64,000 nucleotides of DNA, taken from NCBI GenBank assembly GCA_002778195.1, contig PCDI01000006.1:2423950-2487949 (forward strand). The letters run 5' to 3'. Source of the DNA: Raffaelea ambrosiae (lineage: Eukaryota > Ascomycota > Sordariomycetes > Ophiostomatales > Ophiostomataceae). A program made the position numbers and the translations under genes. Within the stretch, counting starts at the first letter, position 1, and each line of letters starts with the position of its first letter. The notes under the pieces are model-generated. The model searched no databases and was not told the origin of the DNA. It saw only the letters and a list, made by a program, of their open reading frames with translations. Shown piece by piece: positions 47,146 through 57,471 of the stretch.

Positions 47146-48145
47146 ATGTCCTCGCCGGCCACACGGAGGACGCGCACGGCCTCGACCGCGCAGGCAGGGC
47201 AGGACGCGTCCGGCGAAGTGCGCGAGTCGATCGAAGCCAAGCCCACGCCGGTGGTGAGCGCCAACGACGAAGAAGACGCAGATGGTGAAGCCGATCCGGA
47301 TGTGGATGCCGAGGGTGATGAGGAGGACGCCGAAGGCGACATTGAAATGCCGGATGCGATCGACGTGGCCACCAGCAGCACGCCGGTGTCTGCATCAGGA
47401 CCGTCGCGGTCGCGGCGCGATCTGCTGCACCTGATCGAGACGACGGCGCATTACCTGAGCAGCTACGAAGAGAAGTACGTTATCAGGGGGGGGGGGGGGA
47501 CGTTGGACAATGAATGCTGACCTACGACAGGGGCCAAGAAATTGCGTTGGGGTTCCAGCGCATCCCAAACAAGCGGCTGCTGCCCGACTACTTTGACGTG
47601 ATCAAGGAGCCGACGGCATTCAGCACGATCCGGGTAAGTGTTTGATGGCGTGGGAGGGACACAGACGAGAGAAAGACAGCGCGGAAGCGAGAGAGCGAAG
47701 CGAGAGAGCGGGAGCGAGAGAGCGGAAGCAAGCTAACCCATCGCAGGGCAAAGTGCAGAAGCGCGTGTACACGGAGTTCTCGGAGTTTGTTCGCGACGCC
47801 GCCCTGATCTGCCACAACGCGCAGGTGTACAACCGGCCATCGGCACCGATCTTCCACAACGCCGTGCGGCTGCGGCAGGTGCTGGTGGAGAAGCTGGCCG
47901 AGCTGGTCAAGGACGGCTCGATCCAGGCGGACGAGGCGACGCTGCCCGATCTGGGCGAGATCCCCGACTCGCCGGCGCCGCTGGAAGAGGAGGACGAAGA
48001 GGAGGAAGAAGAGGAAGAGGACGAGGACGGCGAGGAGGAGGACGAGGAAGAGGACGAGGAGGAGGAGGACGAGTCGGACGGCGCGCGGGCGCGGCGGCGC
48101 AGCGGACGGCTCTCGAAGAGCGCGAAGCGGCGCAAGTACAAGGAA

Positions 48146-48177
<32 letters not shown>

Positions 48178-51100
48178 AGAGGAGGGGGACGAGCAGAAGA
48201 AGCACGGGCGGCGGCCGCCGACGGTGTACACGCCGACGGAGTCGCGGATCCACGAGGTGCTCAAGGGCCTGCGCAAGGTGCGGGGCGCGGACGGCTCGGT
48301 GCTGCTGGGGCCGTTTGAGAAGCTGCCGGACAAGACGCTGCTGCCGGAGTACTACGAGGAGATCAAGCAGCCGATGGCGGTGGACGTGATCAAGCGCAAG
48401 TCGCGGATGAAGAAGTACAACAGCGTGGACGAGGCGCAGGCGGACCTGGAGCGGATGTTCGACAACGCGCAGGTGTTCAACCAGGACGGCAGCGCGATCT
48501 TCGAGGCGGCGGTGCGGCTGCAGAAGCTGGCGCGGCAGCTGGTGGCGCAGGAGAAGGCGAAGCCGGACGAGAGCTTCCGCGACGCGGACGGCAAGCTGCC
48601 GCTGGCGGCGGTGCAGGCGGGCGGGCAGACGTGGCGCGTGGGCGACTGGGTGCACATCCGCAATCCGAACGACGCTCGTAAGCCGATCGTCGCGCAGGTG
48701 TTCCGGCTGTGGGCGGACGCGCAGGGCACGGCGTGGCTCAACGCGTGCTGGTACTACCGGCCGGAGCAGACGGTGCACCGCTTCGACAAGCACTTTTACG
48801 CGCACGAGGTGGTCAAGACGAGCCAGTACCGCGACCACCGCGCCGACGAGCTGGTCGGGCGCTGCTTTGTCATGTTTGGCACGCGCTACGGCCGCGGGCG
48901 GCCGCGCGGGCTGCCGCGCGACACGGCCGTGTACGTGTGCGAGTACCGGTACAACGAGGACAAGTGCCGCTTCAACCGCATCAAGACGTGGGCCGGCTGC
49001 CTGCCCGACGAGGTGCGCGACACCGACTACGAGATGGACCTGTTTCCCGTGCCCCAGCGCCTGCCCAAGCTGCCGAGCCCCATCAAGCACCTGCTGCGCG
49101 AGGACGCCAAGGAGACCGATGCGCTGCCCAAGCCGACCTGGGCGAGCCCGAATGCGCCGCCGATGATTGGCGCCGTGCATAGACGGCCTCGTCTTCCGAA
49201 TGTGAGTGAAAAGTGGAAAGAAAAAATCAGTGTTTGCGAAGGGGTGTGGATGAGACGAAGAGCAGACGAGGGGATTCTACATTTTTTGCCTTTTTTTGCT
49301 CTCTTTTGCTCTCTCTTGCTCTCTTTTGCTCTGCTCTTTTTTGCTCTGCTCTTTTCTTTTTCCTCATTTCTCCTCTCTTTTCCTCTTTTCCTGTTTTCCT
49401 TTTCTCCTTCTCCTTTCCTTTTCTCCTTTCTTCCTCTTTCCTCTTTCCTCTTTCCTCGCTCCTCCTTTCAGTTCTTCCTGTCTTTGTTCTTCGTTTCTGC
49501 TGCGCTCGCCCGTCCCTACATGCCCCAGTGTGCAAGTGTTCACATTTCCCCATGCTCAATATCCACGCGTACACACGCTTGTTTCTTCCCACCGGCTCGC
49601 AGTCCGCCTGCTTGATCCTGCCTGCTCTCTGTTGCACCTCCTGTACCTCTCTGCGCATGGCGGGGTTGCCCAGTGGCCGCCGCCAGCACACCCAGGCCTG
49701 CACGTATCTGCTGCCTTGCGCTTATAATTCGCTACCACCAACAACACCCTCTCCCGTGCATGTGTCTTGTTTGGGCCCTCAGCTCTCCCAGCCCTCCCTC
49801 CTGCTCGTGCTGTCCTGTGCTGTCCTGTCCTCTCTCGCCTCAACAACCTCACTCCTTCACTTGCCCTTTTTTTTTTTTTTCGTGCTCCTCTTCGCTCGCG
49901 TCCTGCTCCCTCCATCCCGCTCAAACTAAACTCTGCGCGCCTCCTTTTCTCACTTTTGTTTCATCGCCGGTTCTTTTTATCCATTGACCATCCAATTCAT
50001 CCCTTCTTCTTCATCATCGTCGATATTCAGCTCCTTGTTTTGCTGCTCGTCGATTTCGTCGCCTTGCCAATTCCTCCTCCTCTCTAACACTCTCCAGGAA
50101 TCGCCTCCGCCCGAAGCGCACCGGCATCTGCCGAATGAAATGCACCTTGACGCGCAGCGACGCCTCACCCTCCCCAGCGACACGGCCATGAGCGGCACCC
50201 CCCAGTACATCCACCCAGCACCTGGCACGCCAGGCTCGATGGTCCCCTCGCCCTCACCGCAAATGGCCACCGCCTATGCTCAGCAGCAGTTTGTGCCGCG
50301 CCCTGGCCGCCCCGGCATGCCGCCGGGCAGCCCGGCCCATATCCAGCCATCGCCACACCAGATGCACGCCCAGATGCAGCCCCTTGCCGCGGCCCAGCAC
50401 CCCCCAGCCGTGCCCGGCGCGCCTGTGCTCCAGCCACAGAGCCACCACCTGGCTCCTGCACCGGGCGGCCCCCACTTCCCACCACAACACGGATTCCCTG
50501 GCGGCACACCGCAACAGCAGCCTGCCCCAGGGCCTGCCATGGCGCCGCAACATCCGCAGCCACTCCAGCCGACACCGCATATGCCCATGGGTGCCAATGT
50601 CCCCCTCGTGCCGGCCGGGTACCCGCAGCAGCAACAGCCGCTGCCGCACCAGCTTCCGCACCAGCACCCGCACCAGCATCCGCACCAGCAAGCGCCGATG
50701 CAACAGAGAATGTCCCATTCGCCCGCCGCACGGCCGGCTGCCGCCTCCTTGCCACCTGTCCCCAACGGCTACATCCCGCCGCGGCCGTCCTCGGAGGCCT
50801 TCACGCTGCCTCCCGACATGGACAGCACCATTCCGGCCAATGTGCGCAAGCACTACCAGTGCGACGAGAAGGGCCGCGTCGTCTTTTTCACGGCCCCCTC
50901 GGCGCGCCATGCGCCGGCCGACAGCAAAGAGAGCGTCGTCGGCAGTCCCTTTGGCGTCAGTCCCGAGTACGCCGGGCTGGGCCACAGCGTGCGCTACCTC
51001 AATGGCCTCGAGGCGTTCCGCGAGGAGCGCCGGCAGAAGCGCAAGGCGCGCGACGCAGCTCTTGCCGAAGAGGCTCGCGAGACAGCGGCGCGTCGTGCCC

Positions 51101-51285
51101 GCGAGCAGGAGGAGGCGACCAAGCGGCTGTACAGCGCCGCCGGCGAGGCCATTGGCGGGTTTGTCCAGTGGATGAACGACGGCACGCGTCTCTTGGTGGA
51201 CGCGGACAGCGACGCCGTGAAGGCGAGCCAGGATGTCACAGCCAAAAGCACAAAAGCCGTGGCCGCTGGTGGTGGCCATACATGA
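47146..51285 (+). CDS. RSC1: RSC chromatin-remodelling subunit RSC1/RSC2 (two bromodomains + BAH)
   Basis: Subunit of the RSC/SWI-SNF-type ATP-dependent remodeller that reads acetylated histones. Exons 47146..47474, 47531..47633, 47747..49201 and 50098..51285 give about 1024 residues. It has an acidic N-terminus; bromodomain 1 about residues 90-200 (LLPDYFDVIKEP, then EFVRDAALICHNAQVYN); an acidic Glu/Asp run about 225-260; bromodomain 2 about 305-420 (LLPEYYEEIKQPMAVDVI, MFDNAQVFNQDGSAI); and a BAH domain about 440-570 (VGDWVHIRN, WLNACWYYRPEQTVH, CEYRYNEDKCRFNRIKTW). The last exon is Gln/Pro/His-rich and ends with IPANVRKHYQCDEKGRVVFFTAP and GLGHSVRYLNGLEAFREER, which match RSC1/2 tails. 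The last intron is 896 nt, very long for this genome; splitting it into two genes is less likely because exon 4 has no plausible own start context and the phases agree. Confidence 0.9.
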
Positions 51286-52652
51286 ACAGGTTCTCCTCGG
51301 AAGAATAACACTTGTCATTCTCCCTTCCCCCGGTGTCGTCATGCTTGTTTGGTTCGCTTCTTCACGTTCGGTTTGCGTTTGCTTGTGTGTGTTTTTCTAG
51401 GTGCTCAACCGTAATTCTTTTTTCTTGATTTTTTTATTTTATGTTTGGTTCGGTGTTCCGCCCTTTTTTTTCACCTATTTTGTTCATTTCGGGGCAATAG
51501 CCTCAAAACTGTAGGATTTACAAAAAAAAAAACTTCTGGCCGAGGTTTTTATTTCATTTTTTTTCTTCTATTTTCCAATAGGGCGTTTTCTACGGGGGGC
51601 AGGGGGAAGAGTTGAGATGAGGAAAGATGAAAAGAATAATAAAAAAAGAGTGCAGAGCAACCCGCAGAGAGCATCGTACCAGCACAGATAGTTGAAAGAA
51701 GCAAGAAAACAAAAACAAAAAAAACACAGTGTTCTCAAAATAAAAGAGACGGGCACCGACTTGTTTCCCGAGTTGTTCGTCTGACCAAGGCGAGCCTTCG
51801 ATTATTGCCAAATCTTGAGAAAATGAAAGAAAACAAGAAAATAACAGGAAAGAAAAGGAAAGAAGGAAAACTATTCTCTAGCACCGACAAGTTGTTCAGG
51901 ATTGCATGGCTGGCCCCGATCTCTCATCCCTCTTCTGTTCCTTTCCTTTTCTGTTCTCCTGTTCAAGTCTTCTGGATCCTAGTTTGTGTCTTGTTCGGGG
52001 CAGCCACAGAAGCTGTCCATCTCTTTGTGTGCTCTTCCATCCACCCTGTTCTTTCGTCGAGCAAACCATCTTCTTTGTTCTGCCCACACCCTCGATTCTT
52101 GCACGACACGCAAAACCAGAGTCTGTACAGGACAATGGGCATTGTTTTTTTTGGGGGGAGGGACACTGGGATAGGGGGCTCTTCTTCGCAAAGACGCGTA
52201 CGTGGAAAGTATATAGACAGACGACCCCTGAAGCGAAGCAAGCCGCCTTGGACATGTCGATGAATCGAGACAGGAGCATCGATACTATCGCCCACTACTC
52301 TTTGCACCAAAAAGGCACTCGTGCCTACCCAACACCCCCATCATTCCAAAACATTGCACACAGCACACCAATACTACGGGTGTCGAACCCTCACAGAGCC
52401 GCCAGACCAGAAGCATTTGACCCTCGAGATCAAATTCAAACAGTCTTCCTCGAGTGAGTAATTCTAACCCCCTCCCCCTCCCCTTACTATTTGTCTTCCA
52501 AAAGACTTCCGAAAAGGAATCAAAAAGTTGAAGAGTTTGATAAAATTCCTCTCACCCAAGGTTGCAGGTACACCCAAAAGAAACTTTACACACCTGACTT
52601 TAGGACCTCTCTTGAGGGAGAAAGTAGAGAAAGAAAATAAAGAGTCACAAAG
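51286..52652. other. Intergenic, RSC subunit / Cys-containing repeat protein
   Basis: 1.4 kb in tandem orientation, T-rich at its beginning (probable 3' UTR). No gene or RNA was recognised. A B-box-like word near 52380 on the minus strand lacks the rest of a tRNA. Confidence 0.55.
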
Positions 52653-53766
52653 ATGGTAAGTAAAAAAGACGAACCACTCTCCCCAGACTGGGCTTTTTTC
52701 TTTTTATCTTCTTTCCTTGCCACACTTCATAGCCAACGGCATTGCTTTTCTTTTTTTTTTTTTCTTTTTTTTCTCACACCCTTGCCAGTGCCGCATCTTC
52801 CACACCTATTTCATGTGCGGCCACCGCTGCGAATTGACGGCCGACCCTGCCTTCCTGCTGCGCGATCTCGCGGCCAACCCTGCCACCCTGGCCTACCTGC
52901 TGCCCAACCTGCACGCGGCCGACCCTGCCTTCCTGCTGCCCAATCTGTACACGGCCGACCCTGCCTTCCTGCTGCCCAGTCTGTACACAGCCGACCCTGC
53001 CTTCCTGCTAGGCAATTTGCCCGCGGCCTGCCACCAAATCAATGTCTGGCAAGGCACCAGCCGGCAGGATCCAGATCCCTGGAGCACGATGGGCGGGCAC
53101 CCCAAAGCGTTCCGGGTGCCCATAGTCGCCTACGCCACCTGCGGTCAGTTCAAGCCTGCGAACATCGTCTCTCTGGTCCAGCACATGCAGTCCCTCCAGC
53201 GGCATCCAAACGACACCGAGACGCTCGTCGACCAGAAGGCGGCCGTCATTGTTCCCGAGATGTGCAGTGCCTGTAAAAATAACCGCGCCGCCTCGCCCCT
53301 GTCGGCGTACGCATCGCTGCCGCAGTACGAATCTATGTGCAGGTCCGTCTTCTACAACAATGCCATCGAGATGGCCCTCAAGGGGGAGACGGAGACAGTC
53401 GCCCCCGCCAACAAGGATTTCTCCATGATCGACGGCCAGAAGGACCCTCCTCGTCATCCTCGGTTTAGCGCCTACTACCAGTGGACTGGGTCCTCTGACG
53501 GGTGCCCGTGCCTCACCCCGGTTGCGATGAGGAACCCCTTACAAATGACGCCCCGGCTGAACTGGAAAATGCAAGAACACATGCAGTGGTTGTACGCGAT
53601 GATCGAGAAAACGAAAGACTACGCGCCGTGGGGGAACCTGAGCGACGTGCCGCGCTCGGACCTCAAGCAGTTCCAGGAGCACGAAGCCGAATTGCTCTGG
53701 ATATGGGAGGTGAGCAGGAGGGTTCGGGAAAATATGAACTCGTCCGGCTTGCTGGAGATTACGTGA
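52653..53766 (+). CDS. Unrecognised Cys/His-containing protein with 12-residue repeats
   Basis: Not recognised as a known family. Exon 1 is the start codon alone (52653..52655), followed at once by GTAAGT. The intron ends CTTGCCAG and exon 2 (52789..53766) opens MCRIFHTYFMCGHRCEL, giving about 326 residues. This 'MC...CGH..C' start, with ATG split off as its own exon, occurs in other small fungal proteins of unknown function and suggests a metal site. Residues 18-85 contain four or five imperfect repeats of about 12 residues (ADPAFLLPNLYT type, 36 bp in DNA). A second Cys pair, PEMCSACKNN, lies in the middle, and a Trp/Glu-rich helical C-terminus follows (WKMQEHMQWLYAMIEK). It could be lineage-specific. 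The alternative start that reads through the intron (MVSKKDE) gives a phenylalanine-rich nonsense stretch and is rejected. Confidence 0.65.
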
Positions 53767-54286
53767 CCGAGTATTCTGTCTGTCCGTTTCTTGTATCAGT
53801 TGTCAAGATCAACATGCTTGTTATGGGAGGAAAAAGAGAGGTTTGTCATACTTCGCCGTCTTGGGGGTTTCACACGGGCTTTAAGTTAGAATCGGTAGCC
53901 TTTTCAGAATAGATCTGGCATCAAACCATACATAATTACTATACAAAATATTGTTTCTATATGCAGGAACAAGAGTTCCGTGTCGGCTTAAGTAGCAAGG
54001 CCTTTCCTGCATGTCGAGTTGTAATTTATCGTTGTGGCTGTCATGAAGCCTGTCATGTATGCGGGCGAATCAACCAATCAATCAAAAAGAATAACTACCC
54101 TCTCCAATAGGTTGGATAAAAACAACAAGACGGCACCCCTGCCTATCTTCCTACCCAAACCGCTCCAAATAGAACCAAAAGTGTATGCAAATGCTATTCC
54201 AAAACTCATCCGTCGTGCAAAAATATATTCTCTTCTCTCTCTCTCTCAAATATCAGTAGGGCATCGGATAAATTTCCTCGCATTGT
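53767..54286. other. Convergent 3' region
   Basis: About 0.5 kb of A/T-rich flank between the repeat protein and SKT5. Nothing specific was seen. Confidence 0.6.
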
Positions 54287-54920
54287 TTACATGATGACCT
54301 GGAATAGATGTTAGCAAATCAAGACCATGCATGTTCTGTGGTGCTACTCGCGTGAAATAACTTACACAATCGTCATCACCCTTGCCTTGCGGAATGCCCA
54401 TTTCTTCAAATGTTGCCGGACCTTGGCCTGTTGACGCCTTTGCAGGCGCTGCCTGTGTGATGCCTGGGCGGGCAGCTTGCACAACGGGCGCACTGGTGAT
54501 GCGCTGTGCGGCGGGACGTACGCCCGAGGCCATCCCGCCACCAGGACCACTGGCCGGCGGGGCACTCTGTCGACCACCATCGGCCGAAGTGTGGTCTTGC
54601 AGTCGCTGCACACCTCCTGCCAGTGGCCGTCTTCCTTGCGATGGCAAGGCATGGCCGCTCTGCATAGGCATCGACTCGGTACGGCCGGCACCACCACCAC
54701 CACCCATGTAAATATCAGAGTTGGGGCGGCTGGACATTCTTGGGCCGTAGTCTCGGCCAGGCTGGTTGCCAAAGCCACCAGACCCGCCAACAGGACCCTG
54801 GGTTGATGCTGGTCGTTGATTGGGAGCAGTGACCATAGGATTGGTCTTGGACAGCCGGTTCCGCATAGGGTCAGCAACAGGCGACAAACGTCCGGCCGAC
54901 GGATGGGACGGCCCGAGCGA

Positions 54921-54954
<34 letters not shown>

Positions 54955-57471
54955 GGCGGCGGCAACTGCTGTGGACGGTAGTCGTTTCGGCCTAAAGCGG
55001 CACCAGGACCGGGGCTCGTGCCACGATAGGCACCTCCCGGTCCAGGACTTGGTCCTCTGTAGTTCCCAGCGGCAAGCTGCGGCTCCCAACCAGCCGAGGC
55101 AACGCGGCCCCTTAGGGGATCACCTCCAGCTGGTCTGGCAGTGTTGACCGAAAACGGCCGTGACTCTGGCGTCAGATTGCTTGTTGACTGAGATCCCGGA
55201 AGAGGGCGGGGTCCTGGCTGGCCAGCGTTGCCGGCAGGGCGGATGCCAAAGGCACTCGACGGTCGGTTAGCTTGGGTGTTGGCACTCTGCCGAATCTGCG
55301 GGTTGTAATGAGGAGTTAGCTGTGGCCGGCCCGAGACCTCGTCGTCAGGGTATGGCGCAGCCGACTTTGGCCGTGCGTTCAGCGGAGCTGGCCGGTCATC
55401 ATCTGGGTACGGCGCGGTGGACTTGGGCCGCAGAGCCAGATTGTTCTGGTCGACGCTGATGGAGAAGGCCGGCAGCCGAGGGCCATCAGCGGCGTCCTTG
55501 GCAGCGTCCTGCTGTGGCGACAGCCTCTTTGGCGAGGGCTCGGGAGGCTGTACGGGCTTCGAGCCGGCATTTGGCGAGTCTTCGTCCAAGGTGGGCATGG
55601 ACTCCTTCTGCCGGCTGCTGAAGCGCTCTGGGCGCTTCCCCCGCTGGGAGCCGTGCTGCGACTTGATGCGCGTCAGGGCTGTGGTTTCGTGGTCCTTCTT
55701 GGTCAGTGTCTTGGAGCGGCTGAGGCCGTCCAGACGGCCAATGGCATCCTTGTTGCCATGCTCGGCCGCCCTCTCATACCAGGTCCGAGCCTCGAGTATG
55801 TCTTTCTGCACGTGGATGCCGATCTCGTGGTAGTAGCCCATGGCAAACTCGCCCGTAGGCAGCTTGGCATCAGCAGCCTGCTGCGCGTACTGGTATGCGA
55901 GCTGCTCGTTCTTGAGGAACACGCCCTCTTGGCCGAACAAGAACCAGCGGCTCACGCCCAGCGCCGCTTCTGGCTGGCCCTGGCGTGCTGCCAGGCCGTA
56001 GTAGTGCAGAGAGAGCGCCGGGTTGAAGTCGCAGCCCAGCTGGCAAAGCTCGTATGCCTGGCCCATCTTGAGCTGCGCCTTGGAGAAGCCGAGGTAGGCG
56101 GCCTTCTCAATGTACTGGCGTGAGAGGCCCAGATTCAGGGGCAGAATGCCCTCCGGGATGCTGATGTCCGGCAGCTCGCGCGAGATGAGCATGCCGTACA
56201 CATAGGCGCCCTGAGGCGCGTCCTCGTCGGAGGTGTCGGCTGCGCTCTGGATCAGCTCGAGGCCGCGCTGGTAGTCTTTGTGGTAGCCGTGCTGGCCCAG
56301 CAGGTTCATCATGCCCAGACGGTACGAAGCGGCCGAGTCCTTCATGGCCAGGCCCTGGTTGTAGTGCTTCAGCGCCTTCTCCATGTCGTTGGAGCCCTCG
56401 TACAGCATGCCCATGCGGTATTCGGCGCGGCCCCAGTTCTGCTCGGCAGCCTTCTTGTAGCCGAGATAGGCCTCCTTCTTGTCGGGGCGGAAGCCGAAGC
56501 GGCCAAACTCGAGCCATTTGGAGCGCATGAACAGGGCCTCTGGGTGGCCCTGCGTGGCCAGGTAGTCGACAATGTTGATTGCATCGACCCGCAGCTCGTG
56601 TTCCACCTTGGGGGTGTTCGGCCGCGTAACCCGGCCCTTGTTCTCGCGCATGTGCGCCTCTGCCGCAATCTCGACCCAGTTCAGCGAGTCGCGGGCCCAT
56701 ACCAGCTGCATGGACACATTGTTGGAGTTGAGGACGTGCTGGCGCGCATTGTAGAGAATCTCCTCCTTCTCGTCGTCGCTGGGCGGGACATTGTCGCCTT
56801 TCACGCGCGGAAAGGGAGAGAAGGACGGCGCCTCGAAGGACGGCATGTCTTTGTAGGTATTTTGCGAAAAGGGCTTGAATTCGTCGGCGGACGGCTGGTG
56901 GCCGATCTTGGGGGGGACTCCCGGCGGAGATGTTGGCAGGGCGTTCTGGGTCTCCAAGAAGGTCGAGAGAGAAGCCTCACGACCTCTGTCGTTCACGTTG
57001 ATCTCTCGAGATGCGGTGCTGGTAGAAATTGGTCGGGCTTCGAGTTCCATGCGCTGAAGACCATCTTGCATGTTTTGCGGGACTTCAGGCATAATCCTAG
57101 AGCCATAGCAACCAATGGGTCAGTCTAGATCCGCCATTTTTGGGGTTTGTTTTTCAGCCATTTTTGCTTTTTTATGTTTATTTCTGCGCCAAAGGCACTG
57201 GCGGGCCTTTCAAAACGACGGCCGCCGGCCGCCCACCCCTCCTCGCTGGTGGGGGAGGGGCTGACAGGACGTAGCTCCTGCGGACTCCCAGGGCAACGCC
57301 GGAGGGTGGCAGCGGAAACGTGGGCGCAGGTACACGCAATGCGCTGGTCCTGCACCCGACATCGATACGATTGCCTCGTACGTACCTCTGAGGGGACGGA
57401 GCGAAGACTTCGGGCATGTCGTAGTCATCGAAGCCCCCAGGAACAAAAGTTGCGCCTAGCTTGGGCGGCAT
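54287..57471 (-). CDS. SKT5: Chitin synthase activator SKT5/CHS4 (Sel1 repeats, CaaX end)
   Basis: Activates and localises chitin synthase III (Chs3) at septa and cell-wall sites. Three exons: 57471..57386 (MPPKLGATFVPGGFDDYDMP), 57096..54366 and a terminal exon of only 12 nt (54298..54287). They give about 942 residues. The centre carries Sel1-like helical repeats from about residue 210 to 490 (GHPEALFMRSKWLEFG, AEYRMGMLYEGSNDMEKAL, AASYRLGMMNLLGQHG, AQLKMGQAYELCQLG, GEFAMGYYHEIGIHV). A long disordered Pro/Ser/Gln-rich C-terminal part follows, including a poly-Gln run of about 11-12. The last exon adds VIM after Cys, making the C-terminus CVIM, a farnesylation CaaX box like that of yeast Skt5. 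Reading through the last intron would instead give a long tail without CaaX. Confidence 0.93.

Noticed and set aside
47588..49180. 530-codon antisense open frame across the RSC gene
   Set aside because: Compositional shadow of the bromodomain/BAH exon; no motif of its own.
49300..50090. A separate gene starting inside the RSC last intron
   Set aside because: The open frames there are driven by T/C-rich repeats; the downstream exon is in phase with the RSC frame and carries its C-terminal motifs.
52378..52440. B-box-like GGTTCGACACC on the minus strand
   Set aside because: The T stem has a mismatch and no matching A box or acceptor stem was found.
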